The notes below the pieces were generated by a model. That model saw only the letters and a list, made by a program, of their open reading frames with translations, was not told the origin of the DNA and did no database searches. A program made the position numbers and the translations under genes. This document shows positions 7,604-17,147 of a stretch of DNA of 64,000 nucleotides, one piece after another. The DNA lies in the NCBI RefSeq assembly GCF_043195095.1, contig NZ_JBAFWN010000007.1; one strand, written 5' to 3'. The stretch comes from NCEH01 sp043195095 (GTDB taxonomy: Bacteria > Pseudomonadota > Alphaproteobacteria > Rhizobiales > Xanthobacteraceae). How positions within the stretch are numbered: the stretch's first letter is position 1; the number at the start of each line of letters is the position of its first letter.

Positions 7604-9333
7604 GCCGCCGGACCCTTCCGCATCCGGCGGGGGCTCCCGCCCGGACCTCCCGCATGGACGATCTCGGCACCGTCCTGGCCTTATTCTTCACCACCCGCCG
7701 CGCCATGTTGCTCGCGGGTCTGGCGCTTGCCGCCACCACGGTGCTGGCGGGCATCGCGCTGCTGGGCCTGTCCGGCTGGTTCATTTCCGCGACCGCGTTC
7801 GCCGGCCTTTCCGCCGCGACCGCGCTCGCCTTCGACGTGTTCGCGCCGGCCGCCGCCATCCGGTTTCTGGCTTTGGCGCGCACCGCCGCGCGCTATGGCG
7901 AGCGGCTGACGACCCATGACGGCGCGCTCTCGATCCTGGCGATGCTGCGCGCGCGGCTGTTCCGCGGCTTCGCCCAGCCGGGCGCGGCGCGGAGCCTGCT
8001 GGCGCGGCCGGCGAAACTGCTGTTCCGCCTGACCGCCGACATCGACGCGCTCGATTCGCTCTATCTGCGCATCCTCGTGCCGGCAGGCGCAATGCTGGCG
8101 GCCGCACTCGTCGCGGGCATCACGCTCGGAACCCTGAATGCCGGCCTCGGGATCGCCGTGGCGGGGCTGCTGCTCCTCGCCGGGTTCGGCCTGCCGGCAC
8201 TCGCCGCGCGCGTCGCCCGAAAGCCGGCCCGGCGTCGCGCCTATGCCCTGGAAGCGTTGCGCGCCCGCGCCATTGATCTCGTGGCGGGCCAGACCGAGCT
8301 GATCCTGGCCGGGCGCCTCGCCGGCCAGCGCGCGGCGATCGCTCGCGCCGATGCCGACGCCGCCAAGGCGGACGACGCCCTAGACCGGATCGAGACCGCC
8401 GTCGGCGCGGGTTTCGCTCTCACCGGCACGGTGGTGCTGGCAGGCACGCTGCTCGCGGTCGGCCTGCTGGCGCGAGACGGGGTGATCAGCACGCCGCTGG
8501 CCGTGCTCGGCCTGCTGGTGGCCCTGGCGGCCGCCGAACCCTTCGCCGGCCTGAGGCGCGGCGCCCTGGAACTCGGCCGCACCCTGCTGGCCGCCCGGCG
8601 CATCGCGCCCCGCCTGCGGCCCCAGCCGCCGGCGCTGCGGCCCGCTCTTCCGCCCGCCGACTCTGCAGCGCGGCTTTGCGGCGTCTCGGCGCGCCATGAG
8701 GGTGCGCAGCGCGATGCCGTGCACGATCTCACCCTCGACCTGCCGCGCGGCACACGCCTCGCCATCATCGGCGCCAGCGGCGCCGGCAAATCCACCGTGC
8801 TGGCGCTGCTCGGCGGCGAGATGGCCCCGGCCGCCGGCACGCTGGAAGCCTGCCCCTCCACACTGCTCACCCAGCGCACCGAGCTGTTCCAGGACAGCGT
8901 GCGCGACAACCTGCGCCTCGCCGCCCCCGAGGCCACGGACGAAAAACTCTGGGATGCCTTGGCGGCGGCGGGCCTCGCGAACGCGGTGCGCGCCCTGCCA
9001 CGCGGGCTCGACACCCGGCTGGGCGAAGGCGGGCTCGGCCTTTCCGGCGGCGAGAGCCGGCGCCTCGCGCTGGCGCGACTGTTGCTGCGCGCCGCCCCGC
9101 TCTGGCTGCTCGACGAGCCCACAGAGGGGCTCGACGCGACGACCGCCCGGGATGTGCTGGCCCGCGTGGCCGACCATGTGGGCGACCGCACGCTTGTGAT
9201 CGCCACTCACATCCGGCGGGAGGCCGCGATCGCCGACCGCCTCATCCTCATCGACGACGGACGCATCCGCGCCCGGACGGAACGTGGCACGCCGGCCTTC
9301 GAGGCCGCCCTTGCCACGCTGCGCCCGGACTGA
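7600..9333 (+). CDS. cydC: CydC, second ABC subunit for cytochrome bd assembly
   Basis: 577-residue half ABC transporter; membrane domain about residues 35-310, Walker A GASGAGKST at 391-399, signature LSGGESRRL at 481, Walker B LWLLDEP near 505. Start ATG overlaps the cydD stop by ATGA, indicating translational coupling of the two subunits of the heterodimer. Early motif GLSGWFISATAFAGL is typical of CydC. No repeat insertions as in CydD. Works in the inner membrane with CydD to maintain periplasmic redox poise for haem insertion into CydAB. Confidence 0.93.
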   Translation: MSRRTLPHPAGAPARTSRMDDLGTVLALFFTTRRAMLLAGLALAATTVLAGIALLGLSGWFISATAFAGLSAATALAFDVFAPAAAIRFLALARTAARYGERLTTHDGALSILAMLRARLFRGFAQPGAARSLLARPAKLLFRLTADIDALDSLYLRILVPAGAMLAAALVAGITLGTLNAGLGIAVAGLLLLAGFGLPALAARVARKPARRRAYALEALRARAIDLVAGQTELILAGRLAGQRAAIARADADAAKADDALDRIETAVGAGFALTGTVVLAGTLLAVGLLARDGVISTPLAVLGLLVALAAAEPFAGLRRGALELGRTLLAARRIAPRLRPQPPALRPALPPADSAARLCGVSARHEGAQRDAVHDLTLDLPRGTRLAIIGASGAGKSTVLALLGGEMAPAAGTLEACPSTLLTQRTELFQDSVRDNLRLAAPEATDEKLWDALAAAGLANAVRALPRGLDTRLGEGGLGLSGGESRRLALARLLLRAAPLWLLDEPTEGLDATTARDVLARVADHVGDRTLVIATHIRREAAIADRLILIDDGRIRARTERGTPAFEAALATLRPD

Positions 9334-9411
9334 ACGTGCCCGCCATCACCCTGACGGCGCCGTGGCGCCGGACCCTTGCGACTGGAGGCCGGGCCTGCCC
9401 GGAGCGATGAC

Positions 9412-10986
9412 ATGGAATTCGACATCGTAAGCTTATCGCGCCTGCAATTCGCGATGACGGCGCTCTACCATTTTCTGTTCGTGCCGCTCACGCTCGGCCT
9501 TTCCGTGCTCCTGGCGATCATGGAAACGGTCTATGTGATGACCGGGCGGGTCGTCTGGCGCCAGATGACCAAGTTCTGGGGCACCCTGTTTGGCATCAAT
9601 TTCGTGCTCGGGGTGGCCACCGGCATCGTCATGGAGTTCCAGTTCGGCATGAACTGGAGCTATTACAGCCATTATGTCGGCGACATCTTCGGTGCGCCGC
9701 TGGCCATCGAAGGGCTCATGGCCTTCTTCCTGGAAGCGACCTTCGTCGGCCTGTTCTTCTTCGGCTGGGACAAGCTCTCGAAGGTGGGGCACCTCGTCAC
9801 CACCTGGGCGGTGGCGCTCGGCTCCAACCTTTCCGCGCTCTGGATCCTGATCGCCAACGGCTGGATGCAGAACCCGACCGGATCGGCCTTCAACCCCCAG
9901 ACCATGCGCATGGAGGTGACCGACTTCTATGCGGTGCTGTTCAATCCGGTCGCGCAGGCGAAGTTCGTGCACACGGTCTCCGCCGGCTATGTGACGGCAT
10001 CCTTCTTCGTGCTCGGCGTCTCGGCCTGGTACCTGCTGAAGGGCCGCCATATCGAGCTCGCCAAGCGCTCCATGACGGTCGCGGCCTCGTTCGGGCTCGC
10101 GGCCTCCCTCTCCGTGGTCGTGCTGGGCGACGAGAGCGGCTATCTCGACACCGAGCACCAGAAGATGAAGCTCGCCGCCATCGAGGCCATGTGGGAGACC
10201 GAGCCGGCGCCCGCCTCCTTCACCTTGTTCGGCTTTCCCGACCAGGCGGCGCGCGAGACCCATTATGCGGTGCGCATTCCCTGGGTGATGGGCCTGATCG
10301 GCACCCGCTCGCTGACCACCGTCATCCCCGGCATCGAGGAACTGGTCGGCCATGCCAAGGACCGCATCCAGCAGGGCATCATCGCCTATGACGCGCTCCA
10401 GAAGATCCGCGCCGCGGGCAGCGCGGCGGTCGCCCCGGACGTGCAGAAGGCGTTCGAGGACAATGGCCGCAACCTCGGCTACGCGCTGCTCCTGAAGCGC
10501 TATGTGGACGACCCCCGGCAAGCCACGCCGGAGCAGATCAGCAAGGCCGCCTGGGACACCGTGCCCGGCGTCGCGCCCATGTTCTGGTCGTTCCGCGTGA
10601 TGGTGGGCCTCGGCTTCTATTTCATCGCCTTCATGGCGCTGATGTTCATCCTCTCGGCGCGTCGCATGCTGGACCGCTACCCGATCCTGCTGCGGCTCGC
10701 GGTTCTGTCCATCCCGCTGCCCTGGATCGCAGCGGAGTTCGGCTGGGTGGTGGCGGAATTCGGCCGCCAGCCCTGGATGATCGAAGGCATGCTGCCCACC
10801 GCCGCCGGCGTCTCCAACCTCGGCGCGACCACGGTGCTGCTGACCATCTGCGGCTTCGCGCTGATCTATACCGTCCTCATCATCATCGAAATGGGCCTCA
10901 TGGTCGGCGCGATCCGCAAGGGTCCGACGCCGGACACCAAGCCCGAGGCGGGGCTGCTCGAAGCCCGCCTGGCTCCTGCGGAGTGA
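9412..10986 (+). CDS. cydA: Cytochrome bd ubiquinol oxidase subunit I (CydA)
   Basis: 524-residue haem-binding catalytic subunit. N-terminus MEFDIVSLSRLQFAMTALYHFLFVPLTLG holds the conserved haem b595 histidine (YHFLF), and EFGRQPWMIEGMLPT is the signature GRQPW motif near the C-terminus. The Q-loop (about residues 250-380) has the short form rather than the long E. coli-type insertion. The ATG at 9412 matches family N-termini; an in-frame start 12 codons earlier does not. Oxidises quinol and reduces oxygen to water without pumping. Such oxidases resist sulfide and nitric oxide, which fits the adjacent sulfide module. Confidence 0.96.
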   Translation: MEFDIVSLSRLQFAMTALYHFLFVPLTLGLSVLLAIMETVYVMTGRVVWRQMTKFWGTLFGINFVLGVATGIVMEFQFGMNWSYYSHYVGDIFGAPLAIEGLMAFFLEATFVGLFFFGWDKLSKVGHLVTTWAVALGSNLSALWILIANGWMQNPTGSAFNPQTMRMEVTDFYAVLFNPVAQAKFVHTVSAGYVTASFFVLGVSAWYLLKGRHIELAKRSMTVAASFGLAASLSVVVLGDESGYLDTEHQKMKLAAIEAMWETEPAPASFTLFGFPDQAARETHYAVRIPWVMGLIGTRSLTTVIPGIEELVGHAKDRIQQGIIAYDALQKIRAAGSAAVAPDVQKAFEDNGRNLGYALLLKRYVDDPRQATPEQISKAAWDTVPGVAPMFWSFRVMVGLGFYFIAFMALMFILSARRMLDRYPILLRLAVLSIPLPWIAAEFGWVVAEFGRQPWMIEGMLPTAAGVSNLGATTVLLTICGFALIYTVLIIIEMGLMVGAIRKGPTPDTKPEAGLLEARLAPAE

Positions 10987-10992
10987 TGCGCC

Positions 10993-12147
10993 ATGATCCT
11001 TAGCGACCTGATCAATTACGAAATCCTGCGGCTCATCTGGTGGGTGCTGCTGGGCGTGCTGCTCATCGGCTTCGCCATCATGGACGGGTTCGATTTAGGC
11101 GTGGCGACCCTGCTCCCGTTCGTCGGGCGCACCGACATGGAGCGGCGGATCGTCATCAACACCATCGGCCCGGTGTGGGAAGGCAACCAGGTGTGGCTGA
11201 TCCTCGGCGGCGGCGCGATCTTCGCCGCCTGGCCCCCGCTCTATGCGGTGTCCTTCTCCGGCTTCTACCTTGCCATGTTCGCCATTCTGGCGGCGCTGAT
11301 CCTGCGGCCGGTGGGCTTCAAGTATCGCAGCAAGCGCGACAGCGTCGTGTGGCGCACCTGCTGGGACTGGGCGCTGTTCATCGGCGGCTTCGTGCCGGCG
11401 CTGATCTTCGGCGTCGCGGTGGGCAATGTGCTCCAGGGCGTGCCGTTCCGCTTCGACAGCGAATTGCACATCTTCTATGAGGGCACGTTCTTCGCCCTGC
11501 TCAACCCCTTCGCCCTGCTGTGCGGGCTGCTCTCGGTCGCCATGCTGGTGACCCATGGTTCGGCCTGGCTGATGGTGAAGGCGGACGGCCCGGTGGCCGC
11601 GCGGGCTCGGGCCATCGGCAGCGTGGCGGCCTTGGCCACCATCGCCTTGTTCGTCCTCGCCGGCGTTGCCCTGTACCTGTTCGTTCAGGGCTATCGCCTC
11701 ACCGCCCCCATGGACCCCTTCGGCCCGTCCAATCCGCTGCTGAAGTCGGTGGCCATGGAGCGCGGCGCATGGTTCGCCAATTATGCCGCCTATCCGGTGC
11801 TGATGCTGGCGCCCGTCCTCGGCGTGCTCGGCGCGGCAGGCGCCTTCCTCGGCCTGCGCGCGCGGCGGGAGGTGCCGACCTTCCTGGCCTCGGCGCTGGG
11901 AATCTTCGGCATCATCTCCACCGTGGGCGTGTCGATGTTCCCGTTCATCCTGCCGTCGTCGATCCATCCCCAATCGAGCCTGACGGTGTGGGATGCGTCT
12001 TCGAGCCACCTCACCTTGTTCATCATGCTGGTGGTGACGGTGATCTTCCTGCCGATGATCCTGGCCTATACCACCTGGGTCTACCGTGTCCTATGGGGCA
12101 AGGTGGACGAAGCCATGGTCACCGACAAAAACGGCCACGCATACTGA
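10993..12147 (+). CDS. cydB: Cytochrome bd ubiquinol oxidase subunit II (CydB)
   Basis: 384 residues, about eight to nine membrane helices, starting MILSDLINYEILRLIWWVLLGVLLIGFAIMDGFDLG. The IMDGFDLG motif and GPVWEGNQVWLILGGGA are characteristic of CydB. It lies 6 bp after cydA and is followed 12 bp later by cydX, so all three oxidase subunits are co-translated from one message. It stabilises the haem groups held by CydA. Confidence 0.96.
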   Translation: MILSDLINYEILRLIWWVLLGVLLIGFAIMDGFDLGVATLLPFVGRTDMERRIVINTIGPVWEGNQVWLILGGGAIFAAWPPLYAVSFSGFYLAMFAILAALILRPVGFKYRSKRDSVVWRTCWDWALFIGGFVPALIFGVAVGNVLQGVPFRFDSELHIFYEGTFFALLNPFALLCGLLSVAMLVTHGSAWLMVKADGPVAARARAIGSVAALATIALFVLAGVALYLFVQGYRLTAPMDPFGPSNPLLKSVAMERGAWFANYAAYPVLMLAPVLGVLGAAGAFLGLRARREVPTFLASALGIFGIISTVGVSMFPFILPSSIHPQSSLTVWDASSSHLTLFIMLVVTVIFLPMILAYTTWVYRVLWGKVDEAMVTDKNGHAY

Positions 12148-12159
12148 GGAGAATGCACG

Positions 12160-12291
12160 ATGTGGTACTTCGCCTGGATGCTGGGGCTGCCGCTGGCGGC
12201 GGCCTTTGCGGTGCTCAATGCCATGTGGTTCGAACTGATGGAGGAGGACACCCAGCGCCGCAAGGCGCAGGGCACGACGCCCGGCCGGTGA
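12160..12291 (+). CDS. cydX: CydX, small subunit of cytochrome bd oxidase
   Basis: 43-residue protein: one transmembrane helix beginning MWYFAWMLGLPLAAAFAVLN followed by a charged tail (FELMEEDTQRRKAQG). The MWYFAW start and the AxxxNAMWFE motif after the helix are diagnostic of CydX/YbgT, needed for stability of the bd oxidase. AGGAG lies 8 bases upstream of the ATG. It is the third oxidase gene of the operon and is easily missed because of its size. Confidence 0.95.
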   Translation: MWYFAWMLGLPLAAAFAVLNAMWFELMEEDTQRRKAQGTTPGR

Positions 12292-12344
12292 GGACGGCGC
12301 GTCCCCTTCCCTGACCTCCTGTCCCCGTGCCCTGCGCGGGCGCG

Positions 12345-12374
12345 CCGGCCCCGTCGATGAAACGGCGGGGCCGG
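12345..12374 (+). terminator. stem-loop after the cyd operon
   Basis: Arms CCGGCCCCG (12345-12353) and CGGGGCCGG (12366-12374) are perfect complements with a 12-nt loop. No run of T follows, so it may be a weak or factor-assisted terminator. Confidence 0.6.
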
Positions 12375-12469
12375 TTCACGTTTGCGGCCTTCGTCCCGTT
12401 TGTGGCCTTCCCCCGGCCGGCCAAATGGCCTAAGCGCGCAGCAGCTTCATTCCAGGGTTCCCAGCGCGC

Positions 12470-14092
12470 ATGATCCGGCTCGACTCCATCGGCAAACAGA
12501 ACGGCAAGCAGATCGTCTTCATCGAGGCCTCCGCGACCCTTCTCAAGGGCGAGAAAATCGGCCTCGTCGGCCCCAATGGCGCGGGCAAGACGACCTTGTT
12601 CCGGCTCATCAACGGGGAGGAGGCCCCCGACGAAGGGCAGGTCTCGGTGGATCGCGGCATCACCATCGGCTATTTCAGCCAGGATGTCGGCGACATGGCC
12701 GGCCAGAGCGTGCTCAACACCGTGATGGACGGCGCCGGCCCCGTGAGCACCATCGCGGCCGAGCTGCGGACGCTGGAAGCGGCCATGGTCGACCCCGACC
12801 GCGCCGACGAGATGGACGCGATCATCGAGCGCTATGGCGAGGTGCAGGGCCGCTTCGAGGAGCTGGACGGCTATGCGCTGGAGGGCCGCGCCAGCGAGGT
12901 GCTCGCCGGCCTCGGCTTCACCCAGGAGATGATCGAGGGCGATGTGGGCCGCCTGTCGGGCGGCTGGAAGATGCGCGTGGCGCTGGCGCGCATCCTGCTC
13001 ATGCGCCCGGACGTGATGCTGCTCGACGAGCCGAGCAACCATCTCGACCTGGAAAGCCTGATCTGGCTGGAGGCGTTCCTGAAGACTTTCGACGGCGCGC
13101 TGATGATGACCTCGCATGATCGCGCCTTCATGAACCGCGTCGTCACCAAGATCGTCGAGATCGACGCCGGCGCGCTGAACACCTATTCCGGCGATTATGA
13201 ATTCTATGCCCAGCAGCAGGCGCTGGCGGAAAAGCAGCAGCAGGCCCAGTTCGAGCGCCAGCAGGCGATGCTGGCCAAGGAGATCGCCTTCATCGAGCGG
13301 TTCAAGGCCCGCGCCTCCCATGCCGCGCAGGTGCAGAGCCGGGTGAAGAAGCTCGACAAGATCGAGCGCGTGGAGCCGCCCCGCCGCCGCCAGACCGTTG
13401 CGTTCGAATTCCAGGCGCCGCCGCGCTCGGGCGACGACGTGGTGAATCTCAAGAATGTGCACAAGAGCTATGGCACCCGGCGCATCTATGAGGGGCTCGA
13501 TTTCCACGTGGCGCGGCGCGAGCGCTGGGCGATCATGGGCGTCAACGGCGCCGGCAAGTCGACGCTGCTGAAGCTGGTGGCCGGAGAGACCAAGCCGGAC
13601 GAAGGCACCGTCTCCGTCGGCGGCAGCGTGAAGATGGCCTATTTCGCCCAGCATGCCATGGAGGTGCTGGAGGGCGAGCGCACCGTATTCCAATCGCTGG
13701 AGGACGCCTTCCCCCAGGCGGCGCAGGGCAGCTTGCGCGCGCTCGCCGGTTGCTTCGGCTTTTCCGGCGACGATGTGGAAAAGCGCTGCCGCGTGCTCTC
13801 GGGCGGCGAGAAGGCGCGCCTCGTCATGGCGCGCATGCTGTTTGACCCGCCGAACTTCCTGGTGCTGGACGAGCCGACCAACCATCTCGACATCGCCACC
13901 AAGGAGATGCTGATCTCAGCCCTGGCCGATTATGAGGGCACCATGCTGTTCGTCTCCCATGACCGGCATTTCCTCGCCGCGCTCTCCAACCGCGTGCTGG
14001 AGCTGACGCCGGAGGGCGTGCACCAATATGGCGGCGGCTATAGCGAATATGTCGCCCGCACCGGGCAGGAGGCGCCGGGCCTGCGCAGCTGA
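12470..14092 (+). CDS. ABC-F family ATPase (translation factor-like)
   Basis: 540-residue soluble protein with two ABC domains and no membrane segment. First Walker A GPNGAGKT at 34-41, first signature LSGGWKMRVALARILL near 163, second Walker A GVNGAGKS at 357, second signature LSGGEKARL at 443. A charged Gln/Lys linker (EKQQQAQFERQQAMLAKE) between the domains is the P-site tRNA-interaction motif of ABC-F proteins. The closest named relative by look is YbiT/Uup type; I cannot place it more exactly. Acts on ribosomes. Single-gene unit between the cyd terminator and serA. Confidence 0.9.
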   Translation: MIRLDSIGKQNGKQIVFIEASATLLKGEKIGLVGPNGAGKTTLFRLINGEEAPDEGQVSVDRGITIGYFSQDVGDMAGQSVLNTVMDGAGPVSTIAAELRTLEAAMVDPDRADEMDAIIERYGEVQGRFEELDGYALEGRASEVLAGLGFTQEMIEGDVGRLSGGWKMRVALARILLMRPDVMLLDEPSNHLDLESLIWLEAFLKTFDGALMMTSHDRAFMNRVVTKIVEIDAGALNTYSGDYEFYAQQQALAEKQQQAQFERQQAMLAKEIAFIERFKARASHAAQVQSRVKKLDKIERVEPPRRRQTVAFEFQAPPRSGDDVVNLKNVHKSYGTRRIYEGLDFHVARRERWAIMGVNGAGKSTLLKLVAGETKPDEGTVSVGGSVKMAYFAQHAMEVLEGERTVFQSLEDAFPQAAQGSLRALAGCFGFSGDDVEKRCRVLSGGEKARLVMARMLFDPPNFLVLDEPTNHLDIATKEMLISALADYEGTMLFVSHDRHFLAALSNRVLELTPEGVHQYGGGYSEYVARTGQEAPGLRS

Positions 14093-14284
14093 GCCGGCGC
14101 GACATCCCACGCCGGGGTGCGACGCTTTTCCGGCATGGCTGCCAAGCCTGGACGCGGGCGGCAAAAGGATTAAGTTCGCGCCGCCCGAGGGCCCGCCCTC
14201 GGACAGATTAGCCGAAAGCGCCGACGCCGTTTGCCGCCCCGTTTCCGGTTGATCGCTCATTCATCGTTGAAGGACGCCGAGATC

Positions 14285-15553
14285 GTGGACGCAAGCCTTT
14301 CCCATTCGCCGCAACTCTCGCTGGCCAAGGACAAGATCCGGGTACTGCTTCTCGAAGGCGTGAACGACAGCGCCGTGGAGATGCTGACCGCCGCCGGCTA
14401 TTCCAACGTGACGCGCCTGCCGAAGGCGCTCGATGGCGATGCGCTCAAGGAAGCCATCAAGGGCGTTCACCTTCTCGGCATCCGCTCGCGCACGCAGATC
14501 ACCGCCGATGTCGTGGCAGCCGCCGACCGGCTGATCGCCATCGGCTGCTTCAGCGTCGGCACCAACCAGGTGGACGTGGATGCGGTGCGCGCGCACGGCA
14601 TTCCCGTGTTCAACGCGCCGTTCTCCAATACCCGCAGCGTGGCGGAACTGGTGATCGGCGAGATCGTCATGCTGCTGCGCCGCATTCCGGCGCGCTCCCA
14701 CGCCGCCCACGAGGGGCGCTGGGACAAGTCCGCCAACAACAGCCACGAGGTGCGCGGCAAGACGCTCGGCATCATCGGCTATGGCAATATCGGCTCGCAG
14801 CTCTCGAACCTCGCCGAAGCCATGGGGATGCGGGTGCTGTTCTACGATCACACCGACAAGCTGCGGCACGGCAATACCGAATCCACCACCAGCCTGAACG
14901 AGCTGCTGGCGCAGAGCGACGTGGTGAGCTTGCATGTGCCGGAGACGCCGGCGACCCACGGCATGATCGGCCGCACGGAACTCGCGGCCATGAAGGACGG
15001 CGCCTATTTCATCAACAACAGCCGTGGCACGGTGGTCGATCTCGACGCGCTCGCCGACGCGCTGCGCGCCGGCAAGCTGCGCGGGGCGGCGGTGGACGTG
15101 TTCCCCGTCGAGCCCGGCTCCAACAACGAGCGCTTCGTCTCCCCGCTCCAGGGCCTGGACAATGTCATCCTGACCCCGCACATCGGCGGCTCGACGGAAG
15201 AGGCGCAGGAGCGCATCGGCGCCGAGGTGGCGCGTAAGCTGGTGGATTATAGCGACAGCGGTTCCACCATGGGCGCGGTGAACTTCCCGCAGGTGCAATT
15301 GCCGGCGCGTCCCCTGGGCACGCGGTTCATCCAGGTTCAGCGCAATGTTCCGGGCATGCTCGGGCGGCTCAACGAGGTGCTTGCGCGCCATTCGGTGAAC
15401 ATCGCCGCGCAATATTACGAGACCCATGCCGACGTCGGCTATGTGGTGCTGGATGCCGACGCATCCGCCACCGACAGCCAGAGCGTTCTGGACGAGATCC
15501 GCGCGCTTGAAGGCACCATCCGGGCGCGGCTGCTGTACGAATACAAGATCTGA
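14285..15553 (+). CDS. serA: D-3-phosphoglycerate dehydrogenase (short, E. coli type with ACT domain)
   Basis: First step of serine synthesis: oxidises 3-phosphoglycerate with NAD. Substrate-binding region SRTQITADVV and GTNQVDVDAVRAHGIPVFNAPFSNTRSVAELV, NAD motif GIIGYGNIGSQ, catalytic NSRGTVVDL with Arg, and HIGGSTEEAQE with the catalytic His. The C-terminal ACT domain (QRNVPGMLGRLNEVLA to YEYKI) mediates serine feedback. About 422 residues. I chose GTG 14285, preceded by AAGGA; an earlier in-frame TTG at 14231 would add 18 residues unlike any family member. Stands alone, convergent with the porin gene. Confidence 0.93.
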   Translation: MDASLSHSPQLSLAKDKIRVLLLEGVNDSAVEMLTAAGYSNVTRLPKALDGDALKEAIKGVHLLGIRSRTQITADVVAAADRLIAIGCFSVGTNQVDVDAVRAHGIPVFNAPFSNTRSVAELVIGEIVMLLRRIPARSHAAHEGRWDKSANNSHEVRGKTLGIIGYGNIGSQLSNLAEAMGMRVLFYDHTDKLRHGNTESTTSLNELLAQSDVVSLHVPETPATHGMIGRTELAAMKDGAYFINNSRGTVVDLDALADALRAGKLRGAAVDVFPVEPGSNNERFVSPLQGLDNVILTPHIGGSTEEAQERIGAEVARKLVDYSDSGSTMGAVNFPQVQLPARPLGTRFIQVQRNVPGMLGRLNEVLARHSVNIAAQYYETHADVGYVVLDADASATDSQSVLDEIRALEGTIRARLLYEYKI

Positions 15554-15577
15554 GGCGGCACGCCGCCGGAGGAATTG

Positions 15578-15598
15578 GGGGCGGCGCCTGGCCGCCCC
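15578..15598. terminator. GC-rich stem-loop between convergent serA and porin
   Basis: GGGGCGGC (15578-15585), 5-nt loop, GCCGCCCC (15591-15598). Lies between two gene ends and could serve both strands; no T-run on either side. Confidence 0.45.
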
Positions 15599-15604
15599 GC
15601 TCCC

Positions 15605-17023
15605 TCAATAGTTGATCGTGGTACGCACGCCGAACACGGCCGCGTTCTTGATCGTGGTCAGGCCGTTCGGATCGTTGGGATTGAGCACGCCGCCGCCGGG
15701 ATTCCAGATGTATTGGAAGTCCGGCTGGATGGTGAAGCCGGGCGTGACCTCGAACGAATAGGTGGCTTCCAGCACGGTTTCGCTGCTGCGCACGGGATAA
15801 TAGGACGCCGTATAAAGGGCGATGTCCTGGTCGAGGCCGCGCGCATAGGAGGAAACGCGCGAGGTGCCGAAGGCGACGCCGAAGGAATCGGCGTCGCGGC
15901 CGGGCACCATGCCTTTGAAATTGATGCCGCCATCGGCATAGAAGCTGATGGAATTCTGCGCGTTGGGCGCCGCCGTCACCCGGCCGAAAATGCCGATGCC
16001 CTGGTCCTTGGTGCCGGGCTTGCGATAGATCATCTGATCGAGGATCGCATAGAAGGAATAATCGCCATTGCTCTGCTGGGGAATGCCGAGCGTGTTCGGG
16101 TCCGCCAGCGACAGGCCGAAGATGTCATAGCGCTGATTGGGCATGGAATTCGAATTATACCATCCGCCCACCTTCAAGGTGCCGGGCAGCCATTTGGCGT
16201 CGGCTTCCTTGTTATAGCTGTAGGCGGCCTCGCCGATCACGAACACGCCCTGGTCGACGATGAAGTTCGTGCCGTACTTGTTCTCCTCCTGCGGATCGCC
16301 GCAGCAGGGCGCGGGATTGCCGTTGAACAGGCCGAGCATGACCGAGAAATTGTCGGTCGGCGCCACCTTCAACCGCACGCCGGGCGTGGCGAGCGGATAG
16401 GCCGGGCCGCCGCTCGGCAGGTCGGCGGCGAACAAAGCGGGCCATCCGAAGGTGGAGTTCAGGAACAGGCTGCCATTGTCGCTGATGGCGAATTCGGAAT
16501 CCGCCGAAAGCTGGCCGAACCGCAGGTTCGCCTTGCCGTCGGCGAAGCCCTGCTCGATGTACAGCTCGAACAGGCGGGTGGTCGACAGGGCGTCGATATT
16601 GCTCACGCCCATGATGTTGCCGAGATATTGGCCGGAGAAGCCCGAGCCCTGGATCTGCAGCGCGCTCACATGGAAAGTGGCGTTGTTCCAGTTGAACAAT
16701 TTGCCGAGGTCGGCATCCATGGTGAACAGGAAGCGGCCGTTATAGGCGGTGCCGGTGCCGAGGCCGCCGTGGGTGTTGCTCCACACTTCGCCGATGTAGT
16801 TCACGCCGAACTGGATGCCCGCATCCGCGAGCTTGGTGCGGGCGCCGCCCCAGTCGCCGAGCCAACCGAGCTGGGAGGCGATGGAGGGCGCAGCTTCCTC
16901 CGCCGCGGGCGCTTCGGCCGCGGGAGCCTTGGTCGCCATGTCGGCGGCCAGCGCGGATGTGCCGAGCGCCGATGTGCCAAGCAAAGCGACCGCCGCGACG
17001 CCGGCGAGGAGCGATCTCATCAT
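15605..17023 (-). CDS. OprB-family carbohydrate-selective porin
   Basis: About 472 residues. A signal peptide (MMRSLLAGVAAVALLGTSALGTSALA) is followed by an Ala/Pro-rich linker and then a 16-strand-barrel-like sequence starting SQLGWLGDWGGARTKLADAGI, the conserved opening of OprB porins. It ends in TTINY with a C-terminal aromatic residue, as expected for BAM-assembled outer-membrane proteins. Start at 17023 (AAGGG upstream) gives a clean signal peptide. ATG 17080, preceded by AAGGGG, would add 19 residues and is an alternative. The family passes sugars and similar small solutes. A CRP-like palindrome at 17148-17164 lies upstream. Confidence 0.9.
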   Translation of the reverse strand: MMRSLLAGVAAVALLGTSALGTSALAADMATKAPAAEAPAAEEAAPSIASQLGWLGDWGGARTKLADAGIQFGVNYIGEVWSNTHGGLGTGTAYNGRFLFTMDADLGKLFNWNNATFHVSALQIQGSGFSGQYLGNIMGVSNIDALSTTRLFELYIEQGFADGKANLRFGQLSADSEFAISDNGSLFLNSTFGWPALFAADLPSGGPAYPLATPGVRLKVAPTDNFSVMLGLFNGNPAPCCGDPQEENKYGTNFIVDQGVFVIGEAAYSYNKEADAKWLPGTLKVGGWYNSNSMPNQRYDIFGLSLADPNTLGIPQQSNGDYSFYAILDQMIYRKPGTKDQGIGIFGRVTAAPNAQNSISFYADGGINFKGMVPGRDADSFGVAFGTSRVSSYARGLDQDIALYTASYYPVRSSETVLEATYSFEVTPGFTIQPDFQYIWNPGGGVLNPNDPNGLTTIKNAAVFGVRTTINY

Positions 17024-17147
17024 GGGCGCGCCCTTGTGTGATCCGCGCGCGACGAGACGATCTGCAGCCGAACCGGTCATGTTTTCCCCTTCCCCGAACC
17101 ACCATCCGCCCCTGGCGGCAGGGTCCCAAACCCTCGCCGCAGGCCAG

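Noticed and set aside
5773..9333. A 1186-codon frame spanning cydD and cydC
   Set aside because: Only the part from ATG 7600 onward (cydC) shows real motifs; the first part is an out-of-frame reading of cydD, not a fused protein.
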